Below, piece by piece: positions 49,001 to 60,600 of a stretch of DNA of 64,000 bases (position 1 is the stretch's first letter; each line of letters begins with the position of its first letter). Both the position numbers and the translations under genes were made by a program. Below the pieces are notes generated by a model that searched no databases, was not told where the DNA came from, and saw only the letters and a program-made list of their open reading frames with translations. Location: positions 66,350,484 to 66,414,483 of the forward strand of contig NC_133933.1 in the NCBI RefSeq assembly GCF_031877795.1. Reading direction: 5' to 3'. Source of the DNA: Strix aluco (taxonomy: Eukaryota; Chordata; Aves; Strigiformes; Strigidae).

Positions 49001-52000
49001 AAAGGGTGAATTATAAAGTAAAAAATGTTTCTCTATGGGAAACACATAGGGCTTGACTGAAGCTACTTTCCATGAATGCAAAACTCAGGAATTAGTCATC
49101 ACCCTTCCCACCCTCCCTTCCTTCATTTGCTGGTAGACCTTAGCAAAATATTTTATAAAAGGAGATGCTTAAGCTCCATGAACAGATGCAAGGTTAAGCT
49201 ACATGATCAGCTGCAGTGTTTCCAAAACCAGGATTGTGCCCTAGCTTCATCCCCACCTGACAGAACAAGTGGAGAAGTGTTGAAGCTTATTAGCAAGCTG
49301 GGTACAGATTCATTTAACAACTTGCCAAAATATTCCAGCAAAGAGGGAACTAAGGACCTAATCATGGAAAAAAGCAACAGCCAGCAGAGCAATTTTCTTT
49401 CATATACTTTTTCCTGACCATTCATTTACAGTAAGTATATTTAAAAGCATTATACATTACACATACACAGACTTTAACATTCAGTCATTCAGAACTTCAA
49501 ATCTATGGAACTCTATCATGACCTTAGGCTCTGTACACACAATGACTTTCAAAAACAGAGTTATATTGACTTCCATAAAAATCAAGCATTTCAGATTTTA
49601 GAATTAAATATTTTCTTTACATAAAGGTGACTAAACTCACCAATGCAAAATCCAAGATGCGAATTTCACACAAAACAAAAAGCCCTAATTACAAATCACA
49701 AAGATCTGGCATCCACATTAAGCCTGACTTGTAGTGATTGAATCGATTTGTAGTTTAATAGTTGGTTATTAAAAATGGGCTGACAGAGTACTGATTCTGT
49801 AATATACCACATTTTGCACTGCTATACAAGACAGAGTTAAAAGTAATGCAGTTACAGATCAGCTACAAAAATAGGGCTGCATATAATATGCATTTATTTT
49901 GGATTGCAATTTGTGCTCTTTAGCATGAAAGTAGTGAACACATCACAATCTGTAATTTAAAGAACATATACATTTTGTACTCATTCTAGATAAAAGGGAG
50001 TAAAATATTAACCATTTGTGACTAGTCCATACCAGATACTTTAAAGCTAATGGTTTGATTTTTTAACTTGTTCTGTTTTTTAAGCCAACTCTTAGAAAAA
50101 TTAGAAGACAAATCAGATTCTTCTTGAAATATATATACAAAATAAACTTGCTAGTATGAGCTGATAGAAATTGAGTTATTCCACATTGGAGTGTTCAGCT
50201 GTAGAAAACATGATGTGCAAATATAATAAACTCCATTCCTAAAGTGAACACTCGAGATTGGAGGCTTTCAAATAACTCCATGCGCAGAAGTTTTGTGTTC
50301 TGTGCAGGAAAATAATATTTTTCCTCATCTGAAGTCTGCACTGCTCCCGCATATTAAAATACTGTATGGCCCCACTGCTTAATTTTCAGGATCCTTGTTA
50401 TGTAGGAAACGAGGCACCTGATACCTTAAACATGCCTGAAATAAAATTTGTTATTTTCTTTACTGAAGAGAAAGTAACACCCTGGAACAGCACCTTGCCA
50501 GCTTAATTTCATTTCAAAGTGTACTTCTGATAATAAACCATTTTACCCAGGACAAGGAGGTAGAAATTTTAACAATTAATTATTCACAGTATCTTGTCCA
50601 AGAAAGTTTTTCAGACATATCATCCAATGGGTATGGAGCAATTAATTAAAGAAATTAATTTGCAGAGTTTCATTCTTAGTGGCAAATGTTAACAAGTGAT
50701 GAGTTTCACTATTACTAAACCAGCTATTAGCATTGATAAAATCACAAGCACGTTGTGCATGCCTCCCCACCAAAGCAAATAAGCATTGTTATCTCACATA
50801 CATATATTCTGTTTATCCTGTAGCTTTTTTAGCTTGTATATTTGCCTACCACTTTTCCTCCTTAAAGTACATTAGGCAAGACAAAACAATAATGTTAGCA
50901 TGAATACAGTTTAGTGACTTAGTGCACAGTGATTTAAGGAAAGAAAAAAAAAAATACAAAGTTTGTTGAGCAAAGGAATGTTACATAACACATATTATGA
51001 TCATGCATGGGATATAACAAATTTTATTGAAAGGAGAGAAACTTAAATATTAAAAATACCCCTCATTAATGTCTTCTCAACACACTTTTCAACATATAAT
51101 TCTGTGGTTTTGAACACCAAACTACAAATATTTTCTGATTTATTTTAGCCATGTTGGCTGCCAGCAGGCTGCAGAACAGGCATGTTTTGCCATGTACCAC
51201 CCCGATCACTTGGTCTGGGGCACAGCTTTCAGGATGAGCTGAAGCTCATCCTAGCCCACATCCATTTATTTCTCTAGGAGGAGAAAAGTAATACATGCCT
51301 TGGTCTCAACTCAGCTCGGAGCTGGGACGTGATCAGGATGGAGTCCAAACAGGCAGAAGTTTGGAAATAAGTCTAAAACCCTCACTACACCATTGCTGCT
51401 TCAACCCACCATATAAAAGCTTACTTCTACTACATCCAGCCTCTCCAGGCTGGTGTTAACATAGGCCAGACTACAGTCCTTTCCACATAAAAGAAAAATA
51501 GTAGTTTGCTATAAACCAAGACTGATATTCTCTAGTCTGAAAGCAGATGAGAAGCATCTCATCTCACTGGTGGTACAAATACAACTTTCACCCATGCTGC
51601 AGCACAGCATGCTTAAATTTAAAAGGTTGTTTAAAAGGTTGATGTATATCTTGGAAGTAAAGCTCACAACAGATAAATCAGCAGGCACACACTGCAGAAC
51701 AGATTGGCTGGAAAACCTTTCCGTGGTCTACCTAGAAAGCCGATGAGAAATCTCTTAGTTGTAAACCCAAACACAAGACATGGACCTTTCTACACAGCAT
51801 TTCCTTTTTGTAATTCCTTCTAAGTGTTTCAATCTGATCCATGTGATTAATTTGGACACAACTTCAAGCTCTACAGAACTGCTTAAAAATGCAGAATCAG
51901 GATGAAAATCTATAATGGGGGGTACAAGGCACAAAAGGTAGTTCCATCATTTAATAAAACCTAGCATGACTGACAGACAACCTGTACCTTGAAGGTGACA

Positions 52001-53028
52001 GGGAACATCATATTCAATCTCATCGTGTCTCGATGGGCTAAGGAACAGGGTCCCGTCCACCAGCGGAAACTGTTCAAACACTGGCAGCGCCCTGTGGCAC
52101 AGCGCACAGTTTACAACGTTCCTGTGGCTGGCACTAAGAGCAGCAAGGATGAACTTCCGAAGGTCCTCCCCTTGGCCCACCTGGGCATCGTCTTCCATCC
52201 GCACATGGAAAGTATTCAATTTATGCCTGGGGATGTGAGTAAGCAGCTCAGATAGATCAAGCCTTCTCAAAAACTGCACAGGGGCATCGAAGTGTCCTGA
52301 TCTATGTGCTTGCAAGCCAGCTGCCCCGTAATCAAAATGCGCGTTCCTGAACATGCCCCCACCCGCCATGCTCTTCTTATGGGGCTCCAGGTGAATGGCA
52401 TTCTTCAAAAACTCTCCTAAGTATCGCGAAGAACGAGGGCCACTGAAATGTGTGGGGGCAAGAATAGAGTAGCCGGTGGGTGGAGACTGGCCAGGGGAGA
52501 CACAAGGCGAACGGACGGCGTAGCTGCTGCCCATGACGCCCTTCTCCTGGGAGTTCTGCCTGTCCATCGAGTGTCTTCGCTGGAGGTCATTGCTCAAGCC
52601 CTTCTGCGGCTTGTTGGCTGGCCTGCCCTTTTTGGCCTCCTCTGCTGACTCTGCCATTGACCTTCCCGTACTCTTCTCCAACACTGATTTTTTCTTCTTA
52701 TCATCCTGCATTCGCTTCACCTGGTACCAGTCAGTGTCCTTCTTCAAATGACCTTGCCCACACCGACAGGAACAAAAGCGAAAAGCCAGGTCATATCCCT
52801 TCTTTGTCCACATGTTTTGGCGACACTGCTTTTCATTCCAGCTCCTGGCTCTGCCAATGCAATTGAACTGGACAAGAATGCTGCTTTCCCACTCGTAGAA
52901 GCACTGAAGGTGCATCCAAGTGCTGTACGGACAATGCTCATTGTTGCATATAACCTTCTGGTAGTCATCCTTCTCCAGGTCCACCGGCCTTCCAAAGCTA
53001 CAGATCAGTGGAGTAGCACAAGGGGCTT
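45845..53028 (-). CDS. HECA: Headcase homologue HECA, exons 2-4 (spliced; exon 1 off window)
   Basis: HECA is the vertebrate homologue of Drosophila headcase, a cytoplasmic regulator of differentiation and growth. The fly protein works with Unkempt downstream of mTORC1, and the human protein is tied to cell-cycle control. Joining 53028-51988, 48873-48719 and 46009-45845 on - gives about 452 residues ending VLEAY and a stop. The human protein is 543 residues from memory, so about 90 residues from exon 1 are missing to the right. The fragment begins APCATPLICSFGRPVDLEK. It then has a Cys/His-rich part (CNNEHCPYSTWMHLQC, CSCRCGQGH), a basic, Ser/Pro-rich linker (RRHSMD, SPGQSPPTGYS) and a conserved C-terminal half with paired cysteines (CVDC, CIKC, CKHC, CPHC) suggesting zinc binding. 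No stop or frameshift is seen. The neighbour is TXLNB, as in human. Confidence 0.96.
46010..48718 (-). other. HECA: HECA intron 3, 2.7 kb
   Basis: The donor is GTTAGT at 48718 and the acceptor is ACAG at 46013-46010. The acceptor is preceded by a strong T-rich tract with TTTCTTTG units. Nothing else is recognised in the intron. Confidence 0.8.
48719..48873 (-). CDS. HECA: HECA exon 3 (155 bp)
   Basis: The acceptor is TCCACAG above 48873 and the donor is TGTCAG before GTTAGT. Two bases complete the Gly codon split from exon 2. It then encodes RLMHLYAVCVDCLEG, HKIICIKCKSRWDG and YDILAASPCCQ, which is nearly identical to vertebrate HECA. The CxxC pairs suggest a zinc site shared with exon 4. 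Confidence 0.96.
48874..51000 (-). other. HECA: HECA intron 2, part next to exon 3
   Basis: AT-rich unique sequence ending at the acceptor TCCACAG above 48873. A cluster of AATTAATT-type words lies at about 50572-50665. No exon or transposon is recognised. Confidence 0.7.
50572..50665. promoter_or_regulatory. Cluster of AATTAATT homeodomain-type words
   Basis: Three AATTAATT/TTAATTAA-type sites lie within about 100 bp of HECA intron 2. They match the core of many homeodomain binding sites. In AT-rich DNA this can arise by chance, so the call is weak. Confidence 0.2.
51001..51987 (-). other. HECA: HECA intron 2, part next to exon 2
   Basis: Unique AT-rich sequence on the donor side of intron 2. 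The donor GTACAG lies at 51987-51982. The exon 2 frame reads a short way into the intron and stops at 51947. No other feature is recognised. Confidence 0.7.
51988..53028 (-). CDS. HECA: HECA exon 2 (1041 bp)
   Basis: The acceptor is CTTCCACAG just above 53028 and the donor is CTTCAAG before GTACAG at 51987. The exon starts with two bases completing a codon from exon 1 and ends with the first base of a Gly codon. It encodes most of the protein, including the N-terminal Cys/His-rich region, YSILAPTHFSGPRSSRYLG, QFLRRLDLSELLTHIPRHK and CALCHRALPVFEQFPLVDG. An apparent start at 52984 is a GTG Val codon inside the exon and is not the real start. Confidence 0.96.
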
Positions 53029-55702
53029 CTGTGGAAGATAAAACAGATACATTAATAACTTAATGGCCTGCTTATCGCAATACTTCTTTAAACACCATGC
53101 CAAATACACACATGAGCTCTTACTCATGATCCGTATTACCGAAGGGCCCACAAGCACTAGCTCTGGGTCAGGGCAAAAAGTAGTCTTTGCCAAAAAAAAA
53201 TTAAGTATGTGAAAGAAAATACAAAAGTGAGGGAATAAAGGACAAAATGACATTACAGTTTGTTTAACATTCAAAGCCAAAGCATCTCAGAAGAATCAGC
53301 CCACCGCAAGGGTTTGTAGATACCGTTGCAAGGCCTTAAGAAGTAAGGAGAAAGCTTTGTGGATGTTTCTGGAGGGTTGCTTTGAAGCCTGAGAGGCAAC
53401 AGGGGGAGAACACACAGAGATGTTTGTTTGAAAAACAAGTAGGCAATACAGTCTGGCTTTGCAATCACAGGGAGAGGCAGAAATTGATCTTTTCTTTGGG
53501 ACTAAGCAAGAGACAACAGCTAGGGAGAGAAGGAGGAAACAGAGGACTCTGAAAAGCAAGACAAACCGCTTATGTTCCTAGTACAGAAAGGAGAGCCTTC
53601 ATTACATTGCTCAGGCAAATATAGATCATACTGCCATCACTGACCTCCTGGATAGCTAAATTTCACAAACCAAATAGTTCTGCAACACCGACAGTTTAAA
53701 AGAATGAAATGCCACTTGGTCTTTTATCAGCAAAGCAGCAGCCTTTGCTATATGCTTGAGCAAAGAAGAGTTTATTTCAATTCTCTCCCTGCAACACTAT
53801 CAGCTTCTACACAAAAATGCTCTACTAAAATGTTCTGCATTTATGGACCAATGATGTTTTCCCCTCCTTCACTAAAGTACCATGGACTACATATGAGTCC
53901 CATTTCTGGCTGCTCCATTGCAGCTGGGAGGCACAGAAAGGACAGGAAATTTTCAGCTGGAGTTTCTGTTGGATCTTAAGAGTTTCTAATTATGAAGTTT
54001 TTAGATGCTTACTCAAGTATTACAAATATTTCTCCTCTGTATTTCTGACTTCCTACTTCCTCCACTTCACCAAAAAATACTGCTCCAACAGGGCTGGCTG
54101 TCTGCCTTTTAACCTCTGTATTGCTGCATTCAAATACTAGCAGGCTTCTTCAGGGTCTTCCATGGTCAAGTGCTGTCTCACCCTATGTGAAACAGAGCAA
54201 ACCAGCTCCCTGCAGTTCCCCAGTCTCAGCCAGAGCTCCGGAACTCAAAAAGAGGTACACCGAGCCTTGCGAAAGAGAGGCTGCTGTGATCCAGGGTTTT
54301 TTTCCTCAGGACTTCAAATTTCTAGCTGATAAGCAGGAAAAAAACCCACCACTCGGTTGCATTGCTTTTAATCCTGTTCTTCTCACTGCTAGCACAAATA
54401 ATATAAATAATTTGCAGTGGGATGATAGGTTTTATGCTGCTCCATTTGATTTTACTCAGGCTCTCAGGAATACACACACTACCCATCATCACGTGTCCTA
54501 CAGCAGCAATACACAAACCAGATGCTTTACAACAACAGATTTTTGCCACTCTAGTGGTTTCGCCCCTTCCCAACAAGTTTTTGTTAAAAGGCTATAAACA
54601 AACAAACAAAATCTTCAAAGTTACCTTCAGTAAATTCAAAATTACAGTAGCTCTGAAGACTTATTTACTCAGAAGAGACGGGTACAAAGAGCACGAGAAA
54701 ATCTTCCTGAGCCATTGCCTGGAAGATGCCACATCCTTCACCTCATTTCTCTGTCTCCATTGCTAATGCCAGAAGCAGCACAGTTGCAAAGAGAATTTTC
54801 TGCAATACCTTTCCTTCAGGGACTGGCCTATAAACTGCAAGCAACGCACATTCCCAAAACATTCTCTTAGAGCAAAAAAAGCCGATTTCATTTCAAAATA
54901 TGACTTAAAAACAAATTACCAAATTGGAGAGAACAGAGATAAGAGCAGCTTTCCCTAGGGACTCTTTGGAAGTTCCTTCTATACATGTGACACCTATGTT
55001 CTTACTAGTTGTCTCGGGTCTCTGAAAAGCTCACTAAAAACATGCAGGTTTTGAGATGTCTTTGAGAAGCATGAATTTTATCAGCTACCAATGTCTAATT
55101 TTTCTCCCTGTTTTTTACTGTGTATTATTGAGTATAACATTGCGACCAAGAGCAAAAATGAACGATAACTTATCTGCTCTGAAATAAAATCTGTTTACCA
55201 GTTCACAGAGTTCTCCCACCCATTCCCCCAGACTTCGATTCAAGTTACACTATGCCACACCAAGCATCTCTGCAAAGCTTTTCTTCATTGTCAGTCATTC
55301 TTTCATCATATTTAGGGTCTGAAAGTATAGTTTGCAATGACAGCATCCTTATGCAGCTTCTCTCAGAGAAGCCAGTTAAACTGAAACCATTAAAGGCAAA
55401 TCGTCAGAAGTCAGATGTGTAGCAAGATACCGGAGGTACCAATAAGAAGAGTTCTCACTTATGCATTTCCTGTATTCATCTATTTTGGTACATATTCCTT
55501 TCCACCACTGCCAGTAGGCAGGAAGAAAGAACATGCCAAAAATCCACTTATGCTCCCCCTGTGTTTCGAAGTGTAAATGTTCTAACAGTCGCAGGTATAA
55601 TTATAGCTGACAGCCGAGAAAGTTACTATACAGACAAGTCTAGAGATCTCCACAAGACCTTATACTTGTTCATCCATACTGGCATAGTTAACTGACTGAA
55701 AA
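53029..55702 (-). other. HECA: HECA intron 1, part next to exon 2
   Basis: Intronic sequence on the acceptor side. No CpG-rich first exon is present. An open stretch at 54121-54597 on + has no protein-like features. I see no transposon here. Confidence 0.75.
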
Positions 55703-55847
55703 ACCCTTTGAAAGAACGCCTAAATGGCCATAAAAGTACCTCTATTTTTCCTCTCAGTTTCAAGACGGTTTTCACAGCACAAGAGAACAAAACAAGACAG
55801 CGTGAAGTTTGGTGTAGCAGAACGGCTTCAAGGTTTACTTGTAACAG
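55703..55847. repeat. Exact 145-bp duplication, copy 1
   Basis: Starts ACCCTTTGAAAGAACGCC and ends GGTTTACTTGTAACAG. It is identical at every base to 57530-57674 in the same orientation, 1827 bp away. Flanks on both sides are unrelated. It matches no repeat family I know and has no coding potential. Confidence 0.97.
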
Positions 55848-57529
55848 TGTTTCCTTGACTAGCCTTTGAACATGTTTTTGTTTTTGGATGCAAAAACATA
55901 CGATCTCTAGCCCCCTAAGAAGTTTAGACCCTCTTCACTATTTGAACAAAAAAATGAAATTAATAAAATAAGTGGCTGAAATACAGAAAAAAACACTACA
56001 GCCTGTGTATTCCACAGAACATATCCACAATTATTTGATTATGATCATGTACTGGGTGTCTAGAGGCTATTGTAAAGGTGACTTTCAACAGTTTATTTTC
56101 CCCTTTTCCCTGGTTGGTCAATGGAAGGACTGTGGGACTTTCTCCAGCTTCTCCTTGAGAATTTACACATGCCAGATTATGTGAGGAACTTCCCACACAG
56201 CATAACTATGAGCAAGAAAAAGCTTCAGGTCTTGGACAGTAATGTCTTTTTCAACATTTAAGTTAACTAGATGACTAAGTTTTCAGACATTCCCTCATCT
56301 GATCTTCTATCTACTCAGTGTGAATTAGCTGGTCAGACAATCACCAACGCAAAAGCAGATCTAGAGCAGCTGGAAGAAAGCAACGGAGTGAACAAGAGCC
56401 TTTCCCCACGCAAAAGACACCACTGAATTGTTAAATGGTGGCACTGAGATCACTTTGGAAAACATCATTGCTAAGAGGAGAAGCTGGTGCCTACTCACCC
56501 CTTCTGGGGACTCACCTGACATTTCACTACTGTCACTGTAGCAGCATAAGAAATCAACGGGTCTCTCTGCCATGTTGCCATGCTCCACAGCACGGTTAAT
56601 GCCATGCTAGTCAAAGCACCTGCTTTTACTGTTTGTTATTACGAAGTCTGCTGATCTGGAGATGGCCTTGATAAAACCGCTGCAGTATTTCCACATAGAA
56701 ATTTAGCACAGCTAATTAAAGTTGTCTCAGTGGAAAGTTCTACCACTTCTGTAGTAGCTCCCTATTTAAGAAAGCAGAGAACTCCACTACCTGAAAAGCG
56801 TACAGAAACCTCAAGCCAGCATTTGGTTCTGCCTAATATTTCAAATTCCAGCAGGTCTATCTGTACAAAACAGACTGCGCAGGGCTGAACATCCCTTGCG
56901 GACTTCTCTCCATTCACATCTCCTGCCAAACATAATCATGCCACATGTTCCTACATAAAGAATAAATAAGAAATAGAAAACAAAGCAATTTTTTGTGCAA
57001 CTTTCCCAGATCACAGCAACAGATATGCCTTAGGAGCGAAAGAGACAACATTCAGATCACTTAGTATGGGAGCCACATTAGCAAATGTGAAGAGCTCTTC
57101 CCATCACTTCACACCCTTGAAAGTGTTCTGGGTTATTTAATCATCATTTTATAAACGAGACAAAGCACTTATTACAGAATTACAAAACTTTAAAAATTCT
57201 TGTTATCAAGCCCTTCTATTTCCCATTAATTAGAAATGCATTTTGAGGTTATTCTTCAAAAAGTCAGAGCTAGAATCATCGTCTTAATGTTTTATGATAA
57301 CAGCACAACGATTGCTGTCAAGAGAGACAATAAAGATGAGTAAATAGAAATTCACATGGCCAAGCTGCCCATGCACACCTGCAGGCCCAAGCTGGCTTGT
57401 CACCTAAATAAAATTTGCTTTCAAGTATCTAATAGCTCCACAGATTTCTGGTTTCCAAAGTTGTGAAATTGAACTTCAAGAAAAATTAAAGATTAATAGG
57501 TATCAGGGCAGCATCCATCCTCCCAGCAG
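55848..57529 (-). other. HECA: HECA intron 1, between the duplicated copies
   Basis: About 1.7 kb of unique AT-rich intron sequence between the two 145-bp copies. Nothing else is recognised. Confidence 0.7.
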
Positions 57530-57674
57530 ACCCTTTGAAAGAACGCCTAAATGGCCATAAAAGTACCTCTATTTTTCCTCTCAGTTTCAAGACGGTTTTC
57601 ACAGCACAAGAGAACAAAACAAGACAGCGTGAAGTTTGGTGTAGCAGAACGGCTTCAAGGTTTACTTGTAACAG
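57530..57674. repeat. Exact 145-bp duplication, copy 2
   Basis: Identical to 55703-55847 over all 145 bases. The base before and the base after the match differ between copies (G/A on the left, A/T on the right), which fixes the borders. There is no obvious target-site duplication or tail. Confidence 0.97.
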
Positions 57675-60600
57675 ACAGGCTGCCAAGTTGCAACTACAAT
57701 TGCATGCTGCTTCTTTCAAGAAATTAAGTTTCCACATTAAAAAAAGGAAATGATTTCTCATATTCCACTGTAGTGAATTTCATCAGTAATTCTTAAAATA
57801 GTGCAAGGGGCAGCACATAAATGTCCTCTAAAACAGAAATAGCATACAATATGCCAAACAAACATACACTGGAGCAAAGATAGTTCATTGTTTAAACAAG
57901 GTTGTGTTTTATGTTTGACAGAACTACCATAAAATTAACTTTTCTTTCAAAAATGAGTACATGACAGAAGACTACAAGGAAGATGGTTTGGGTGTTTGCC
58001 TTTTTCTGTTTTTCTGTTCAGGTTTATAAATATCAATAAAAGTCAGGAATAGAAAAAGACAGTTCAGATAAATCTTCAACAAAAAAACCCACATTAACTG
58101 GTTTCTACCTTTTAATAGAAAAGAAATAGGGTATATGAAGACGACCCTTCCTGTTTTATGACCCAAACGAAAGCAGCAGAACAACAGCTGCCTGAGGAAC
58201 TTCCCTCTGGTGAAGTAAATGGAGGAGAATGTTGTTTACTTCTGTTTACACACCCATCATAAAACCAGAGATGCACCCAGCAAGCCAAATGCAATGACTC
58301 CACAGCTTCAGTTTCATGACTGCTCTCATTTGTTCCAAGTCCTCAGTGCGGACGCCTCAAGCAAAATTTGCTCTTCCCCTGCCACATTCCCACATTATCC
58401 ATTGTGTTAAGCACCAGAGTTCTTCAGTCAGTGGACAGAAACAGATAATTATTTCCTGTACTCGTCAGCGTAGGTTTCAGCTCACCGCAGACTTGCAATC
58501 GCTGGTAAAACTCAAGGGAGGTGTTAAACATGTGAGGCTGGGGGCAGAGGAGAGAGAAGCACAGCGGCTGTTGGAAGAGGCAGCCCTACTGTCATCTTAA
58601 AACAACTGTCAGGCAACAGTAAGTTGTTATGGATCTGGAAAAAGAAATTATCAAAAAAAAAAAAAGCTAAGGTCTTAGCACTGGATCGGCTGCAAGATCT
58701 AGATTACTATGGCTTGCTTTTGGTCCACTGTTACTCTAGCATCTCACCATCTATGCCAAGGACACTTTACTTGCCAGCACATTACCTAGGCCAGAAGGGT
58801 ACCTGTGGGACACACACTTTGCGAATCAAGCACTTTAACCTCTACCAGCACCTTCCCATGAACAGTGCTCTCTTCACAACCCTACACAGCTAGGAATTGT
58901 TCACTCTGACAGCTTGAACCAGAGCTGAGTCATTTCTGTGGAAGGCTACTCCCTACCAACCATTTGCATGAATCTTCTGAATTTCCTCTGCCATCAGCAT
59001 AGCTTTATTTTAATTGAAGTCATACAATATTATTGTGCTAATACTATACTGCAGCTGTAGAAAATAAACCACCACAACAACAAAACAGACTGAACAGAAA
59101 ACTTGTATTAATTGTCCAATGTGCTTGCTCTGGTGAACCTTGGAATACCATCTAATATTCAAACGATTACCAAGACGTGACAAAATGGTATTGCCATAGG
59201 CATAACTGGTTAAACACTGCAAATAGTATGGGAATACAGAAATAGTTAGCCATCTTCCTCAGAGCCTGAATGCAGCAGGAAGAATGCAATGGGAAAAAAT
59301 GTTTCACAAGTGGATACAAAAGGCAAGTTTGGATCTTCAGTGCAGCAACAAGAAGTAACAGCCGTCAAACAGTAAGAGAAGTCTTTCAGAACAGCTCAGC
59401 TCATGGCTTATATTGATAACACTCACTGATGATGACCGATGTCTCTCTAGAACTTCTTAAGCAATCTTTGCAGACTGATCAAGATGAAAGTTTCCACTCA
59501 TTTTCCAGGGGGGAGGAGGCAAAAAACAAGACAGCGATACCTGGTAAGCCTCCTAAAATACAGGCTTTTGTCTGTGTCATGAGATTCCCTCTTAGGTTCT
59601 TGGAAAGAGAAGTCAACACCAGCAGTGCATCTTCAGTGAGCAATAGACAGAGCTCAGGCTGGCCTGACACCCGCACAGACCCCCCTGAATCACCCTCTGA
59701 GCGCCACTGACTCCAGACAACCCCTCATCACAATGGGAGACTGGCTGATAGCTTTCCACATGTAAGCACCTACATATTGACACTTACAATCTGGAGGTCA
59801 GTCCTACCCTCAAGGGCCAAGTAGCTGCAGTCAATATTTATGCTCAGAGGGACTTAAAGAGAACAAAGCTGTAAGCAGCCTGGCATTCCTTGGCACACTT
59901 ACAACTTGTGCAAGATGTCACTAGTTGTATTAGGTGAGGAGCCACGTGAAGTGATTACATTCCCCTAGAAAAGATTTCAGGTAATTTGGAGCTGCTAAAC
60001 CCTAGTTCACCTGGGAATTCAAATGACAGTACTCCTGGAGGGCTCAGTAGGTGCTAGAACCATCTCCATGCACTTCACTCTACGCTGACTCCATGCTTGG
60101 CCTCCAAGGGAGTCTATTCACAAAAAATAAATAAATCAAAACTGAGAAAGGCCTAGCAACTACACAGCAGTAGGAAGATGCCATGGAAATCATGAAAGCT
60201 TAACTCATGCCTGCTACATTAACACCTTCTAACACACAGCACAGTCAGAGCTAGTGCCTGTTTATGAAATCAGCAATTGGCACATGATACAAAGTCAGTT
60301 ATCTGTGGCTCTTATTCAACCACCCACTCCCAGCTCAGCCATCACCTCACCAAAGTAAGTCAGAAAGTCAAGAGCAAAACTGTACAAACTAAGGAGGATA
60401 GGCACTTAACGTGTGCACAATAGTTTTGCAGTTTGCTTACACAACCATCTGTGCTCCAAGCTGGACCAACTAACTGCCTACACCGCTGAAACCCATCATG
60501 AGAATTCACATGGTCTGGTAGAAGTCACCATAATCTGTACAGTTATCATCTAGACAACTTAGCCAACTTATTTCCATTTAATACCTGTTATTATCCAAAC

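Noticed and set aside
54121..54597. 158-codon open frame on +
   Set aside because: It is antisense within HECA intron 1, with no recognisable domain and low-complexity stretches (Thr/His/Asn).
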